From assembly GCA_013361015.1 (NCBI GenBank), contig JABWAN010000142.1:1-9282 (forward strand): a stretch of 9,282 nucleotides of DNA, read 5' to 3'. The translations under genes were made by a program, and so were the position numbers. The notes under the pieces were generated by a model. It had not been told where the DNA came from. It made no database searches and was given only the letters and a program-made list of their open reading frames with translations. The DNA is from Candidatus Zhuqueibacterota bacterium. GTDB taxonomy: Bacteria; Zhuqueibacterota; Zhuqueibacteria; Zhuqueibacterales; Zhuqueibacteraceae. Positions 1 through 6,337 of this stretch are shown here, piece by piece; position 1 is the first letter of the stretch; every line of letters begins with the position of its first letter.

Positions 1-390
1 GCCGATGAAGCTGAAATCCATGACTGCGAGCACGACGGGATGATGCGCGATCTTGCCGCTGCCGGTAATGATGGCATCGAACACGCCGGTTTTGCGTGCG
101 GCCTCTTTGAGTTGGTCGGCATAGCGTTTCGCGCCTTTGAATTTCAAGACATCGACCGGCGCGAGGTTCGCGTTGGTCTCTTCGAAACTACCCTCATTTA
201 AGAGAAGGTCAATATACCCGCGTGCCGGCAGGCGAAAATGATAGCCGCACTTGCTGCACACGGAAAAATTTTTTTCGAGATCGGGCTTATACAAAATCTC
301 CTGGCAAGCCTGACACTTGATCCAGAGATCGGGCATGTCTTTTTTCTTTTGTGAAGTCAAACCCTGGGTCGCACGTTTGAACCAAGCCAT
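1..390 (-). CDS. accD: Acetyl-CoA carboxylase carboxyltransferase subunit beta (N-terminal part, cut by window edge)
   Basis: AccD forms, with AccA, the carboxyltransferase that moves CO2 from carboxybiotin to acetyl-CoA to give malonyl-CoA, the first committed step of fatty-acid synthesis in the cytoplasm. The 130 codons present begin with the family's typical MAWFKR and carry the N-terminal four-cysteine zinc ribbon: C26-x2-C29 and C45-x2-C48, almost the same positions as in E. coli AccD. The start of the crotonase-like carboxyltransferase fold follows (the 'YADQLKEAARKTG' and 'VVLAVMDFSFIG' stretches). About 150 residues are missing beyond position 1, so the active-site half is not seen. 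The ATG at 388-390 is preceded by an AGGAG Shine-Dalgarno (395-399 on the complement). It lies 73 bp downstream of rimI and is probably the last visible gene of that run. Identification is secure. Confidence 0.96.
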   Translation of the reverse strand, partial: MAWFKRATQGLTSQKKKDMPDLWIKCQACQEILYKPDLEKNFSVCSKCGYHFRLPARGYIDLLLNEGSFEETNANLAPVDVLKFKGAKRYADQLKEAARKTGVFDAIITGSGKIAHHPVVLAVMDFSFIG

Positions 391-394
391 GATA

Positions 395-400
395 CTCCTC
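395..400 (-). promoter_or_regulatory. Ribosome binding site of accD
   Basis: Reading the minus strand, GAGGAG sits four bases before the ATG of accD. It is a good match to the Shine-Dalgarno consensus and supports this start. Several other genes in the window have much weaker sites. Confidence 0.7.
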
Positions 401-416
401 GCTTAGTTTTTGAAAG

Positions 417-451
417 CAGTGATCAGTTTTCAGTGGCCAGTAACCAGTTGC
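417..451. repeat. Five-unit heptameric tandem repeat CAGTNNN
   Basis: CAGT occurs at 417, 424, 431, 438 and 445, exactly every 7 bases, with variable spacers (gat, ttt, ggc, aac, tgc). On the coding (minus) strand the unit reads NNNACTG. It fills about half of the 73-bp gap between rimI and accD. It resembles the short heptameric repeats scattered between genes in cyanobacteria and some other environmental bacteria; that comparison comes from memory, not from a search. No function can be read from it. It contains no start or stop relevant to either gene and ends 16 bp before the accD ribosome binding site. Confidence 0.75.
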
Positions 452-463
452 AAACAACTAGCC

Positions 464-952
464 TCAAGCTTCCAACAAATCTTTCTTCATTAAGATTGCA
501 TCTTCCTGCGCGCGGCCGTAATACTTGGGGCGCACGCCTTCCACAACGAACCCCATACTTGCATATAGCGCACGCGCGGCGGCGTTCGAATCGCGCACTT
601 CAAGATAGGCCACGCGGCAGTGGCGCTGTTGCGCCAATTCGAGCGCATGCGCCAACAACAAGCGCCCCACGCCCAATTGACGAAAGCTCTCCTTCACCGT
701 GATATTCGCGATTTGCAATTCGTCCGCGACAAACCAGGGCACGATGTAGCCGACGATTTCGTCTTGACGCAATGCGACAAACGGCTGCGCCACAAGAGAA
801 GTTTCCATCTCGGCGCGAAAGGCATGCTGCGTCCAGGGCTCAAGATGGCTTTGCGCTTCGATGGCAACGATTTGCGGCAGGTCTTCAAGCTGCATCGCGC
901 GCAGATGAATGCGCAATCCCGCGGCGATTTCGATGGAAACTATTTGGTTCAC
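464..952 (-). CDS. rimI: Ribosomal protein bS18-alanine N-acetyltransferase (GNAT family)
   Basis: This is a GNAT acetyltransferase of the RimI type, which in E. coli acetylates the N-terminal alanine of ribosomal protein S18 using acetyl-CoA. The 162 residues show 'LRAMQLEDLPQIVAIE' (strand 1/helix 1), an EPW motif (38-40) typical of RimI, the acetyl-CoA pyrophosphate-binding loop R91-QLGVG-R97, then 'LEVRDSNAAARALYASMGF' (117-135). E118 and Y130 fall where RimI has its catalytic Glu and Tyr. Length suits the family (about 150 residues). The start is a GTG (950-952) without a clear Shine-Dalgarno; an in-frame stop lies only three codons upstream, and the next Met (residue 20) would cut into the first strand. 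It follows tsaB by 144 bp. RimI beside TsaB/TsaE is a common arrangement and strengthens the call over a generic GNAT. Confidence 0.9.
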   Translation of the reverse strand: MNQIVSIEIAAGLRIHLRAMQLEDLPQIVAIEAQSHLEPWTQHAFRAEMETSLVAQPFVALRQDEIVGYIVPWFVADELQIANITVKESFRQLGVGRLLLAHALELAQQRHCRVAYLEVRDSNAAARALYASMGFVVEGVRPKYYGRAQEDAILMKKDLLEA

Positions 953-1096
953 AATTGCGCATCAAAGAATAAACTGGCGAACACCAATTTCCATGCAACC
1001 AGCAGGGCGTTTGCCGCCCCGTTTGCGCGGTGCATGAGCCCTGGAAAACCTGGTGCTTGTTCTACAGAATCGGCATCCCATAAACTTTTGGGAAAC

Positions 1097-1813
1097 TCAA
1101 ATACGGCGAGCCACCGGCCCGGTTTCAAAATCCTGTATGTAAAACGGCTCCAAATTTTCCGCGCTCGTCACTTCCCCGCGCGCCCATTTGATTTGACCTA
1201 GACGCGCCGCCCATCCTCCGCTCAAGCGCGCGTTTTCTGGCGCAACGAGATAATGCCTCTGCAACTGCGCAAGTACGCCCGCTTCGCGCAATGCTACGAG
1301 GCCATTGCCGCACAGTACCGCGCGTTCGGAAAGAGAAGAGGGAAAATCCACAGCCCGCATCACTTGCGCGGTGCTGAGGAGTTCTGGCAGTGGCGCTGCG
1401 CGCCGAAAACTCGCCGCATAAATTTCGTGGCGCCGCGAGGCAAGCACGGACACAATTGGGCAAGCCTGCAGCGCGTTTGCCGTTGCGAATGCTTCAGCAT
1501 GCGCGGCCGCAGCCGCGGCTTGCAACAATAATGTGCTCACCGCAACCATCGGTTTGTTGTGGGTGAAGGCCATGCCCTTTGCGACGCTCATGCCGATGCG
1601 CAATCCCGTAAACGAACCCGGCCCCGCGGAAACCGCAATGGCCTGGAGGTCTTGCACGTGAAGTTTTGCGAGACGCAACAGTTGCGCAATGGACTCGGTC
1701 AATGCGTGATCATGAATGTTCTTTATGTCGAAACTGATTTCCGCGAGCACGCGCTCGGGCGTGGCGAGGCCCACGCTACAAATCGAGGTGGCGGTTTCAA
1801 TACCTAGAATCAT
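1097..1813 (-). CDS. tsaB: tRNA threonylcarbamoyladenosine biosynthesis protein TsaB
   Basis: TsaB is the inactive ASKHA-fold partner of TsaD; with TsaE they transfer the threonylcarbamoyl group from threonylcarbamoyl-AMP to A37 of ANN-decoding tRNAs. The 238-residue product (E. coli 231) begins with the family signature 'MILGIETATSICSVGLA' and has the highly conserved 'GPGSFTGLRIG' at 64-74. The later 'SRRHEIYAASF' matches the usual 'DARRGEVYAA' region, with the Asp replaced. An alanine run at 99-104 lies after 'STLLLQ'; it comes from GC-rich codons and looks like harmless low complexity. The ATG at 1811-1813 overlaps the tsaE stop (ATGA) and has GGAAGAG just upstream, so the two genes are translationally coupled. 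TsaD is not in this window. Very secure. Confidence 0.96.
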   Translation of the reverse strand: MILGIETATSICSVGLATPERVLAEISFDIKNIHDHALTESIAQLLRLAKLHVQDLQAIAVSAGPGSFTGLRIGMSVAKGMAFTHNKPMVAVSTLLLQAAAAAAHAEAFATANALQACPIVSVLASRRHEIYAASFRRAAPLPELLSTAQVMRAVDFPSSLSERAVLCGNGLVALREAGVLAQLQRHYLVAPENARLSGGWAARLGQIKWARGEVTSAENLEPFYIQDFETGPVARRI

Positions 1814-2424
1814 GCTCTTCCAATTTCAATCACACGCGCTTCGGGTTGATTGACAAAATCGACCATGCTGAATTTGAGGCGCAACGCCCTGCCCGGCAAG
1901 AACGGCAGCGCCAGTTCCGGCCATTCTATCAGAGAAATGCCGTCGCCCTCGAAATATTCCTCGCAGCCCAGGCCGGCAATTGCGGCGGTGGAGGTCAAGC
2001 GATAAAAATCGAAATGATAAATATCGAGTCCCGTGCCGTGATAAACGTGCATGAGCGTAAAAGTGGGGCTGGTGATTTTTTCTGCCACGCCCACGGCGTG
2101 GCAGAACCCCTGTACGAAAGTGGTTTTGCCGCTGCCCAAATCGCCCATCAAAAGTATGATTTCGCCTTTGGCATTCGCGCCGGTTATGAGTTGTGCGAGG
2201 CGTGCGGCCAATGCGCGTGTTTCCGTGGGCGAAGCGGAATACACTTGCAACGAAGTCTTGCCATTAAGCACGGCTTGCAAATCGGCGTCAAGGAGATCGG
2301 GGCAAGGCACCATGTTATCGAAGCTTTCGAACTCACGCCGAACTTCGACGGGCAAAGTCATGTGCGCGTTGGGATGATAGAATTTGCCGCGCGCACCTTG
2401 GGAAAGGTCATATTCTGATTTCAT
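1810..2424 (-). CDS. tsaE: tRNA threonylcarbamoyladenosine biosynthesis ATPase TsaE with an unusual N-terminal extension
   Basis: TsaE is the P-loop ATPase that drives the TsaB-TsaD t6A enzyme cycle. The core is unmistakable from about residue 57: 'SPTETRALAARLAQLI', Walker A G94-DLGSGKTT-102, 'SPTFTL' (119-124), 'YHFDFYRL' (136-143) and 'LIEWPE' (165-170). The protein is 204 residues against about 150 for the family. The surplus is all N-terminal: residues 1-26 (MKSEYDLSQGARGKFYHPNA then HMTLPV) resemble the opening of a small family of antitoxin-like proteins that start 'EYDFS...RGKFY.P.A...LPV'. That likeness is from memory. The first ATG (2422-2424) has no clear Shine-Dalgarno; later Met22 and Met38, or GTG at codon 52, could be the true start, and any of them still leaves the full ATPase domain. 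It overlaps tsaB by 4 bp and is first in the housekeeping run. A perfect 12-bp-arm palindrome lies inside the gene at 2080-2106. Confidence 0.93.
   Translation of the reverse strand: MKSEYDLSQGARGKFYHPNAHMTLPVEVRREFESFDNMVPCPDLLDADLQAVLNGKTSLQVYSASPTETRALAARLAQLITGANAKGEIILLMGDLGSGKTTFVQGFCHAVGVAEKITSPTFTLMHVYHGTGLDIYHFDFYRLTSTAAIAGLGCEEYFEGDGISLIEWPELALPFLPGRALRLKFSMVDFVNQPEARVIEIGRA
2080..2106. repeat. Perfect inverted repeat (12-bp arms, 3-base loop) inside tsaE
   Basis: TTCTGCCACGCC at 2080-2091 and GGCGTGGCAGAA at 2095-2106 are perfect reverse complements separated by CAC. The segment encodes about residues 107-115 of TsaE (around 'HAVGVAEK'), just after Walker A, and does not disturb the protein. 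It shares the TGCCACGC / GCGTGGCA arms with the palindrome at 9194-9220, which is why it is listed; chance in GC-rich coding DNA remains possible. Confidence 0.7.
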
Positions 2425-2521
2425 TGACTCAAGTGGGTACTCGGCTTTGATCGTATTGGAGATTTATAGACAAAAAATTTCGCCCAACCGATGGAAGCGG
2501 CCAGAAGCCAATTAATTCAAA

Positions 2522-2547
2522 ATCCGTTGGTCGCCTTTATCCATTGG
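2522..2547. repeat. Partial copy of the repeat motif found in the 6338-6451 element
   Basis: In the 150-bp gap between porX and tsaE, the plus strand reads ATCCGTTGGTC then gcc then TTTATCCAT then TGG. At 6379-6405 it reads ATCCGCTGGTC then TTAATCCAT then ccgTTGG. The two blocks match at 10 of 11 and 8 of 9 bases, with small insertions between them. It is flanked by an imperfect inverted repeat (CAAAATCC on one side, GGAATTTTG on the other, read across 2516-2557). The rest of the gap (2425-2515 and 2558-2574) shows no promoter I would defend, although one for tsaE is expected here; a TATAAA (minus strand, near 2465) lacks a good -35 partner. Confidence 0.4.
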
Positions 2548-2574
2548 GAATTTTGTTTGGAGACCGAAACAACA

Positions 2575-4146
2575 TCACTTCCTCCCGCGCAGCGGCTCCA
2601 AACTCACCACCGGCAAAATCATCTCTTCCATCGAAACCCCGCCGTGCTGCAAGCTGTCGCGATAGTGGTTGAGATAATAGTGATAGTTCGTCGGGTACAC
2701 GAAATAGTAATCTTCCTTCGCGAAGAGATAATTGGTGTTGAGTCCGAACGTGGGCAACTGGTAAACTTTGGGGTCGGGCACGATGATCGCTTGCTTGGCG
2801 TCGGCTTTGAGGCTGCGCCCGAATTTATAGCGCAAGTTCGTGGAAGTCTCGCGGTCGCCGATCACTTTTGCGCCGCGCATGCCGCGAATGCTGCCGTGAT
2901 CCGAGGTCACGATGACCACATTGTCGCGCGCGGCCAATTGCTGCAAGGTGCGGAAGAGCCACGAATGCTCGAACCACGATTTGGTGAGCGAGCGATAGGC
3001 CGCCTCGTCGGGAGTGATTTCACGCAGCACTTCGGAATCGCTGCGGCTGTGCGCGAGTATGTCGACGAAGTTCACGACCAACGCGAGCAGCGGCAGATTT
3101 GCATACGAGCCGATTTGCTTTTCCACTTCGCGCGCTTCGTTTGGGTCGATGATCTTGACGTACTTCAAATCGGGTTTGAGCTGTACCCGCAAGCGCTTGA
3201 GCTGCGCTTCGAGCAACTCGCGCTCGAAACGGTTCAAACTGGTGTCGTCGTCTTTTTCCATCTTCCAATATTGCGGAAACTCCTGCTCGATGGCGCGTGG
3301 AAACATGCCCGCGAAGATGGCATTGCGGGCATACGGCGTCGCGGTTGGAAGGATGGAGCAATAATACTCGCGTTGCACGGAAAAATATTCCCGCACGAGC
3401 GGCTCGATGGTGAGCCACTGATCGAGACGGAGATTGTCAATCACCAAAAATACGACGCGCCGGTTTTCCTGTAAAGGCGGCAGCACGAACTTGGTGACGA
3501 TATCCGGAGAAAGCGCCGGACGCCGTTCTGTTTCCAGCCACGCAACATAGTTTTGCTCGATGAACTTTGCGAATGCAGCATTGCATTCGCGTTTTTGCTC
3601 GGCGAGCGTTTGGCGCAGGCCGAGATTGGGATGGCGATCCAATTCCACTTCCCATTCGGAAAGCGGAATATAAATTTCCAGCCAGTCTTCCCAACGCAAG
3701 GGCTCGTACAGTTTGCGGGAAATCTTGTTGAACTCCGCGATGTAATCGCGTGAGACGCGCGCGCCCGTAATCTTGCGGGCATCGAGAATTTTTTTGCAGG
3801 TGGAGAGAATTTGGCTGGGATTGACGGGCTTGGTAAGGTAGTCCGCGATGCGGCTGCCGATCGCCTCTTCCATGAGCCGCTCTTCTTCGTTCTTCGTTAC
3901 CATCACCACGGGCAGGGCCGGATTAAGCTCTTTGATCTCCGCGAGCGCAGTCAAGCCGTCTTTGCCGGGCATGCTTTCATCGAGCAAAACGAGATCGAAG
4001 CTTTCCTCGCGAATCAGCGAAACCGCGTCGTCGGCGTTGGTGATGGGGCGGACGGAATAGCCTTTTTCTTCTAAAAAAAGAATGTGCGGCCGGAGCAACT
4101 CGATTTCGTCATCGACCCAAAGTATTCTGCTGCGCGTATCTGGCAT
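2575..4146 (-). CDS. porX: PorX-like response regulator: receiver domain fused to PglZ (alkaline phosphatase superfamily) domain
   Basis: The 523-residue product has the architecture and length of PorX, the regulator that with PorY and a sigma factor controls type IX secretion in Bacteroidetes. Residues 5-120 are a CheY-like receiver ('ILWVDDEIELL', acidic pair D12-D13, phosphoacceptor D56 in 'LVLLDESMPG', T84, K106 in 'YLTKPVNP'). A helical linker follows to about 220. The PglZ domain ('VVFLVIDNLRLDQW', 231-244) shows the metal and nucleophile residues of this fold: D237, T270 in 'LPTATPYARNAIFAG', D362 and H366 in 'NFVDILAHS', D416-H417 in 'TSDHGS', and H501 near the end. No DNA-binding domain is present, so control would act through partners or phosphodiesterase activity, as reported for PorX. 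A TTG two codons upstream could also start it; neither start has a clear Shine-Dalgarno. It has its own promoter and a leader hairpin. Confidence 0.9.
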   Translation of the reverse strand: MPDTRSRILWVDDEIELLRPHILFLEEKGYSVRPITNADDAVSLIREESFDLVLLDESMPGKDGLTALAEIKELNPALPVVMVTKNEEERLMEEAIGSRIADYLTKPVNPSQILSTCKKILDARKITGARVSRDYIAEFNKISRKLYEPLRWEDWLEIYIPLSEWEVELDRHPNLGLRQTLAEQKRECNAAFAKFIEQNYVAWLETERRPALSPDIVTKFVLPPLQENRRVVFLVIDNLRLDQWLTIEPLVREYFSVQREYYCSILPTATPYARNAIFAGMFPRAIEQEFPQYWKMEKDDDTSLNRFERELLEAQLKRLRVQLKPDLKYVKIIDPNEAREVEKQIGSYANLPLLALVVNFVDILAHSRSDSEVLREITPDEAAYRSLTKSWFEHSWLFRTLQQLAARDNVVIVTSDHGSIRGMRGAKVIGDRETSTNLRYKFGRSLKADAKQAIIVPDPKVYQLPTFGLNTNYLFAKEDYYFVYPTNYHYYLNHYRDSLQHGGVSMEEMILPVVSLEPLRGRK

Positions 4147-4169
4147 GTGCAAGTCTTATGAAAATGAAG

Positions 4170-4195
4170 TACCCCATCGTATATGCAATGGGGTA
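4170..4195 (-). promoter_or_regulatory. Palindromic leader hairpin or operator upstream of porX
   Basis: TACCCCAT (4170-4177) and ATGGGGTA (4188-4195) are perfect 8-bp arms around a 10-base centre; as minus-strand RNA a G-C and a U-G pair can extend the stem to 10 bp with a CAUAUA loop. It starts 23 bases before the ATG and lies within the roughly 70-base leader predicted from the promoter at 4226-4254. It could be a dyad operator for a dimeric regulator or a leader RNA hairpin affecting translation of a gene that lacks a good ribosome binding site. No U-run follows, so it is not a terminator. Confidence 0.55.
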
Positions 4196-4225
4196 ACGTG
4201 GCAGTGGCGTGAATTTTCGCCGAAG

Positions 4226-4254
4226 ATAATAGGCAAGTTTGCAGAGATTGTCAA
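4226..4254 (-). promoter_or_regulatory. Consensus sigma70-type promoter for porX
   Basis: On the minus strand a perfect -35 box TTGACA (4249-4254) is followed after exactly 17 bases by a -10 box TATTAT (4226-4231), one mismatch from TATAAT. The start of transcription would be near 4219, giving a leader of about 70 bases before porX. It lies 28 bp beyond the stop codon of the glycosidase-like gene, so porX can be transcribed alone. Good house-keeping type boxes are notable because Bacteroidetes proper use a different consensus (TTG / TAnnTTTG), which argues the host is not a classical Bacteroidetes. Confidence 0.75.
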
Positions 4255-4282
4255 TTGCAGATTTTATGAGCCGCAGAGGTTG

Positions 4283-6280
4283 CTACTCGGTGTGGCGTTG
4301 CAGCAATGCCCCTTCGCCGGGCCCTAGGACGAGTTTATATGAGAAGCGCGGCCGCGTGAACCGCTGTTGTGTTCCATCCCACAGGTTCGTGAGGACATGA
4401 GTTTTGGCCGCTTCGCCTTGAAAAGTGACCGTCACTTCTCTGCTTCCGTGCGTGTCGCCGCGGCGATTCACAATCAAATAAAAAGACGCTTTGGCTTTTT
4501 TGAAAACGCCAACTTCGACATAAGTTGCGTGCTCGGCGTCGCGTTTGCCCGCCAATGAGGCGGTGGTGACGTCGTGCAGACCATGCGCTTGACTCAACGG
4601 CTCTTCGAGCAGACGATGCACAGAGAAGGCAGCTTCCCACGCGAGCGGGAGCAAGAGCGGGCCAAGTCTGTTCAACTCCGCGTTCAGCGCGCGCACGCCT
4701 TCGTATTTTTTTTGATAGCCGGTGAAAATTCTTCTTCCTGCAAAGGCGTCATCGTTCGAGGAATGATTGGGGCGCGCAAATGGATCCGGAGGCAAATCGG
4801 TGCTGCCGTCGCGCGCAATGAGACCGGGAAAGAAAGCCGGTTTGCAGCCGCCAAAATTGCGGTCGCTCATCGTGGCATAGGCGAAATAGAAAATGCCCTT
4901 TGCGCCGTATGCGAGCGCCAAATAAACCATGGCGCGCATTTCTTCCGGCGAAGGCGTGCGCAACATGGGGCCGTTATTATCTCCGCGGCGATATTGCCCG
5001 GTGGCCTCGCACAACTCGCCGTGGGCTTGCGCGATGTACCACCACGGCACTTCATGCCGCTGCGCGACACGCACCGCGGGCAACAGGGAATTTATGATCA
5101 TGTAATCGAAAGTCCCTTGCAGTTTGGCGTTATATTCGGAAGAAGAAATGAAGGGCGCAATGCCTGCGCGCGCCGCCTCGGTGCGGGGCACATACGCCGT
5201 GTCCGCCGGAATATCCGCGTGCACGGGATACGCATCGACAAAAAGTTCGTGCGGCTGCGCCTCGCGCAGAAAGCGTTCAAATGAGGCCTCGCGCTGCGGT
5301 GTGCCCTGCGTATAATTGGGTGTGGCGGTAATCGCACGTCCGCGTCCGTCGGCGGCGCCTTCAAGCCTGGCGCGCTCGCGAATCAGTTGATCCACATAGC
5401 GAAAGGTTTGATAGCCGCTGTGATGAGGCTCGTCTTTGAGGTAGAAACGCTGCACCAGTGGATATTTTGTGCGAGAAGCGAAACGCTTCGCCATGGCCAC
5501 GATCTCCGCATCACGGTCGCCGCGAAAGAGCTGATAGGCGCCGCTCAATTGCGGATGCTTGGCATCTTTCACGAAATCTTCCCAAACGACGTAATCCAGA
5601 TAAGTGTTGACGCGCGCATGCCACCACACGCGCACATCAAGCGCAGCCGGCTTGTCATCGGAAGGCAGAGTGAAGCGCACTTCAAACGTGCGCGGTGTCT
5701 TGCCGTTGAAATCTTTTTCCCGCACTTCTTTTTGCGCGAGAATAGTTGTGCCGCGTGCAATTTCGCAGCGCACCACGGGCGCATCGCGGCGGCCACTAGG
5801 GTCAATTTTCATGCGAAAGCTCGCCACCCATTCGCGGCGCCCATAAAGCAACAAGTCGTTGGGGAAAGGATCTTTGGCGAGATAGCCGGGAACATGCTCA
5901 CCCGCGATCGCCTGCCAAAATTTGCCGCTGGGCGCGCCCGTGGTTTCGGATTTGCGCGCGAAATAATTTTGGACCCCGCTGCTATCGACCGGCTGTTCGG
6001 CCTCGTAAACCAAGCGTTGCGAAAAAGAGGGATTGTGCAAATGCTTCTCAATGAACGCGATGACTTTCAGGCCGTGCGGGTTTCGAAGAATATACTCGTA
6101 ATTTTTTCTGCTATCACTGCTATCCCAGCCGCAATAAGCTTGCACCCAAGTGAAACCCATGGCGCTGACGGAATCCAACGCGCTGCGATTGCCCGAAAAC
6201 CAAATGCCGATCGGGAATTCCTGCGCGCACAAAGGGGCGGAGAGAAGAAGGAGGAAGGCAAAGGAGGTCTTGAGCTTCAT
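4283..6280 (-). CDS. Secreted glycoside-hydrolase-like TIM-barrel protein with inserted beta-sandwich
   Basis: The 665-residue product starts with a clear signal peptide (MKLKTSFAFLLLLSAPLCA, cleavage before QEFP); C18 is not in a lipobox, so this is an exported rather than a lipid-anchored protein. Barrel-like elements follow: 'PIGIWFSGNRSALDSVSAMGFTWVQAY' (23-49), 'GLKVIAFIEKH' (70-80), then an insert of roughly 110 residues (about 130-236) rich in beta strands and aromatic residues, like a carbohydrate-binding module. The barrel resumes with 'RFYLKDEPHH' (278-287, E284 in the place of a typical acid/base), 'LFVDAYPVHADIP', 'PWWYIAQAHGE' (412-422, E422 a candidate nucleophile) and 'LALAYGAKGIFYFAY' (454-468). 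The last 115 residues look like a beta domain. It resembles clan GH-A enzymes, but I cannot assign a family or substrate. No sorting domain is seen. The ATG has a modest GAGAG site upstream. Confidence 0.72.
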   Translation of the reverse strand: MKLKTSFAFLLLLSAPLCAQEFPIGIWFSGNRSALDSVSAMGFTWVQAYCGWDSSDSRKNYEYILRNPHGLKVIAFIEKHLHNPSFSQRLVYEAEQPVDSSGVQNYFARKSETTGAPSGKFWQAIAGEHVPGYLAKDPFPNDLLLYGRREWVASFRMKIDPSGRRDAPVVRCEIARGTTILAQKEVREKDFNGKTPRTFEVRFTLPSDDKPAALDVRVWWHARVNTYLDYVVWEDFVKDAKHPQLSGAYQLFRGDRDAEIVAMAKRFASRTKYPLVQRFYLKDEPHHSGYQTFRYVDQLIRERARLEGAADGRGRAITATPNYTQGTPQREASFERFLREAQPHELFVDAYPVHADIPADTAYVPRTEAARAGIAPFISSSEYNAKLQGTFDYMIINSLLPAVRVAQRHEVPWWYIAQAHGELCEATGQYRRGDNNGPMLRTPSPEEMRAMVYLALAYGAKGIFYFAYATMSDRNFGGCKPAFFPGLIARDGSTDLPPDPFARPNHSSNDDAFAGRRIFTGYQKKYEGVRALNAELNRLGPLLLPLAWEAAFSVHRLLEEPLSQAHGLHDVTTASLAGKRDAEHATYVEVGVFKKAKASFYLIVNRRGDTHGSREVTVTFQGEAAKTHVLTNLWDGTQQRFTRPRFSYKLVLGPGEGALLQRHTE

Positions 6281-6337
6281 TTTGCTCTCAAAAGTTCACA
6301 GCCATGTCGCTTTAAAAAAAATCTAACTTTTTTCCTG

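Noticed and set aside
1494..1520. GC-rich low-complexity stretch (gcggccgcagccgcggc)
   Set aside because: It simply encodes the alanine run of TsaB and is in frame; no separate element is needed.
2236..2424. Frameshift in tsaE joining two genes by sequencing error
   Set aside because: The frame is continuous, and the other forward frames after codon 26 do not continue the antitoxin-like pattern, so there is no sign of a shifted remainder.
2491..3474. Plus-strand open frame of 327 codons
   Set aside because: It lies antisense to the PorX-like gene, whose minus-strand frame carries all receiver and PglZ motifs. The plus-strand product has no recognisable domain and follows from GC-rich codon use.
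4574..5284. Plus-strand open frame of 236 codons
   Set aside because: Also a shadow of the glycosidase-like gene; no ribosome binding site or protein motif.
6224..6280. Lipoprotein signal (Cys18) in the glycosidase-like protein
   Set aside because: The residues before Cys18 are A-P-L, which does not fit a lipobox; 'LCA' before QE fits ordinary signal peptidase cleavage.
6314..6333. Intrinsic terminator from the A8/T6 inverted repeat
   Set aside because: The stem is A-T only with no GC-rich part, and the nearest strong hairpin ends some 17 bases before the U-run, so the usual geometry is missing.
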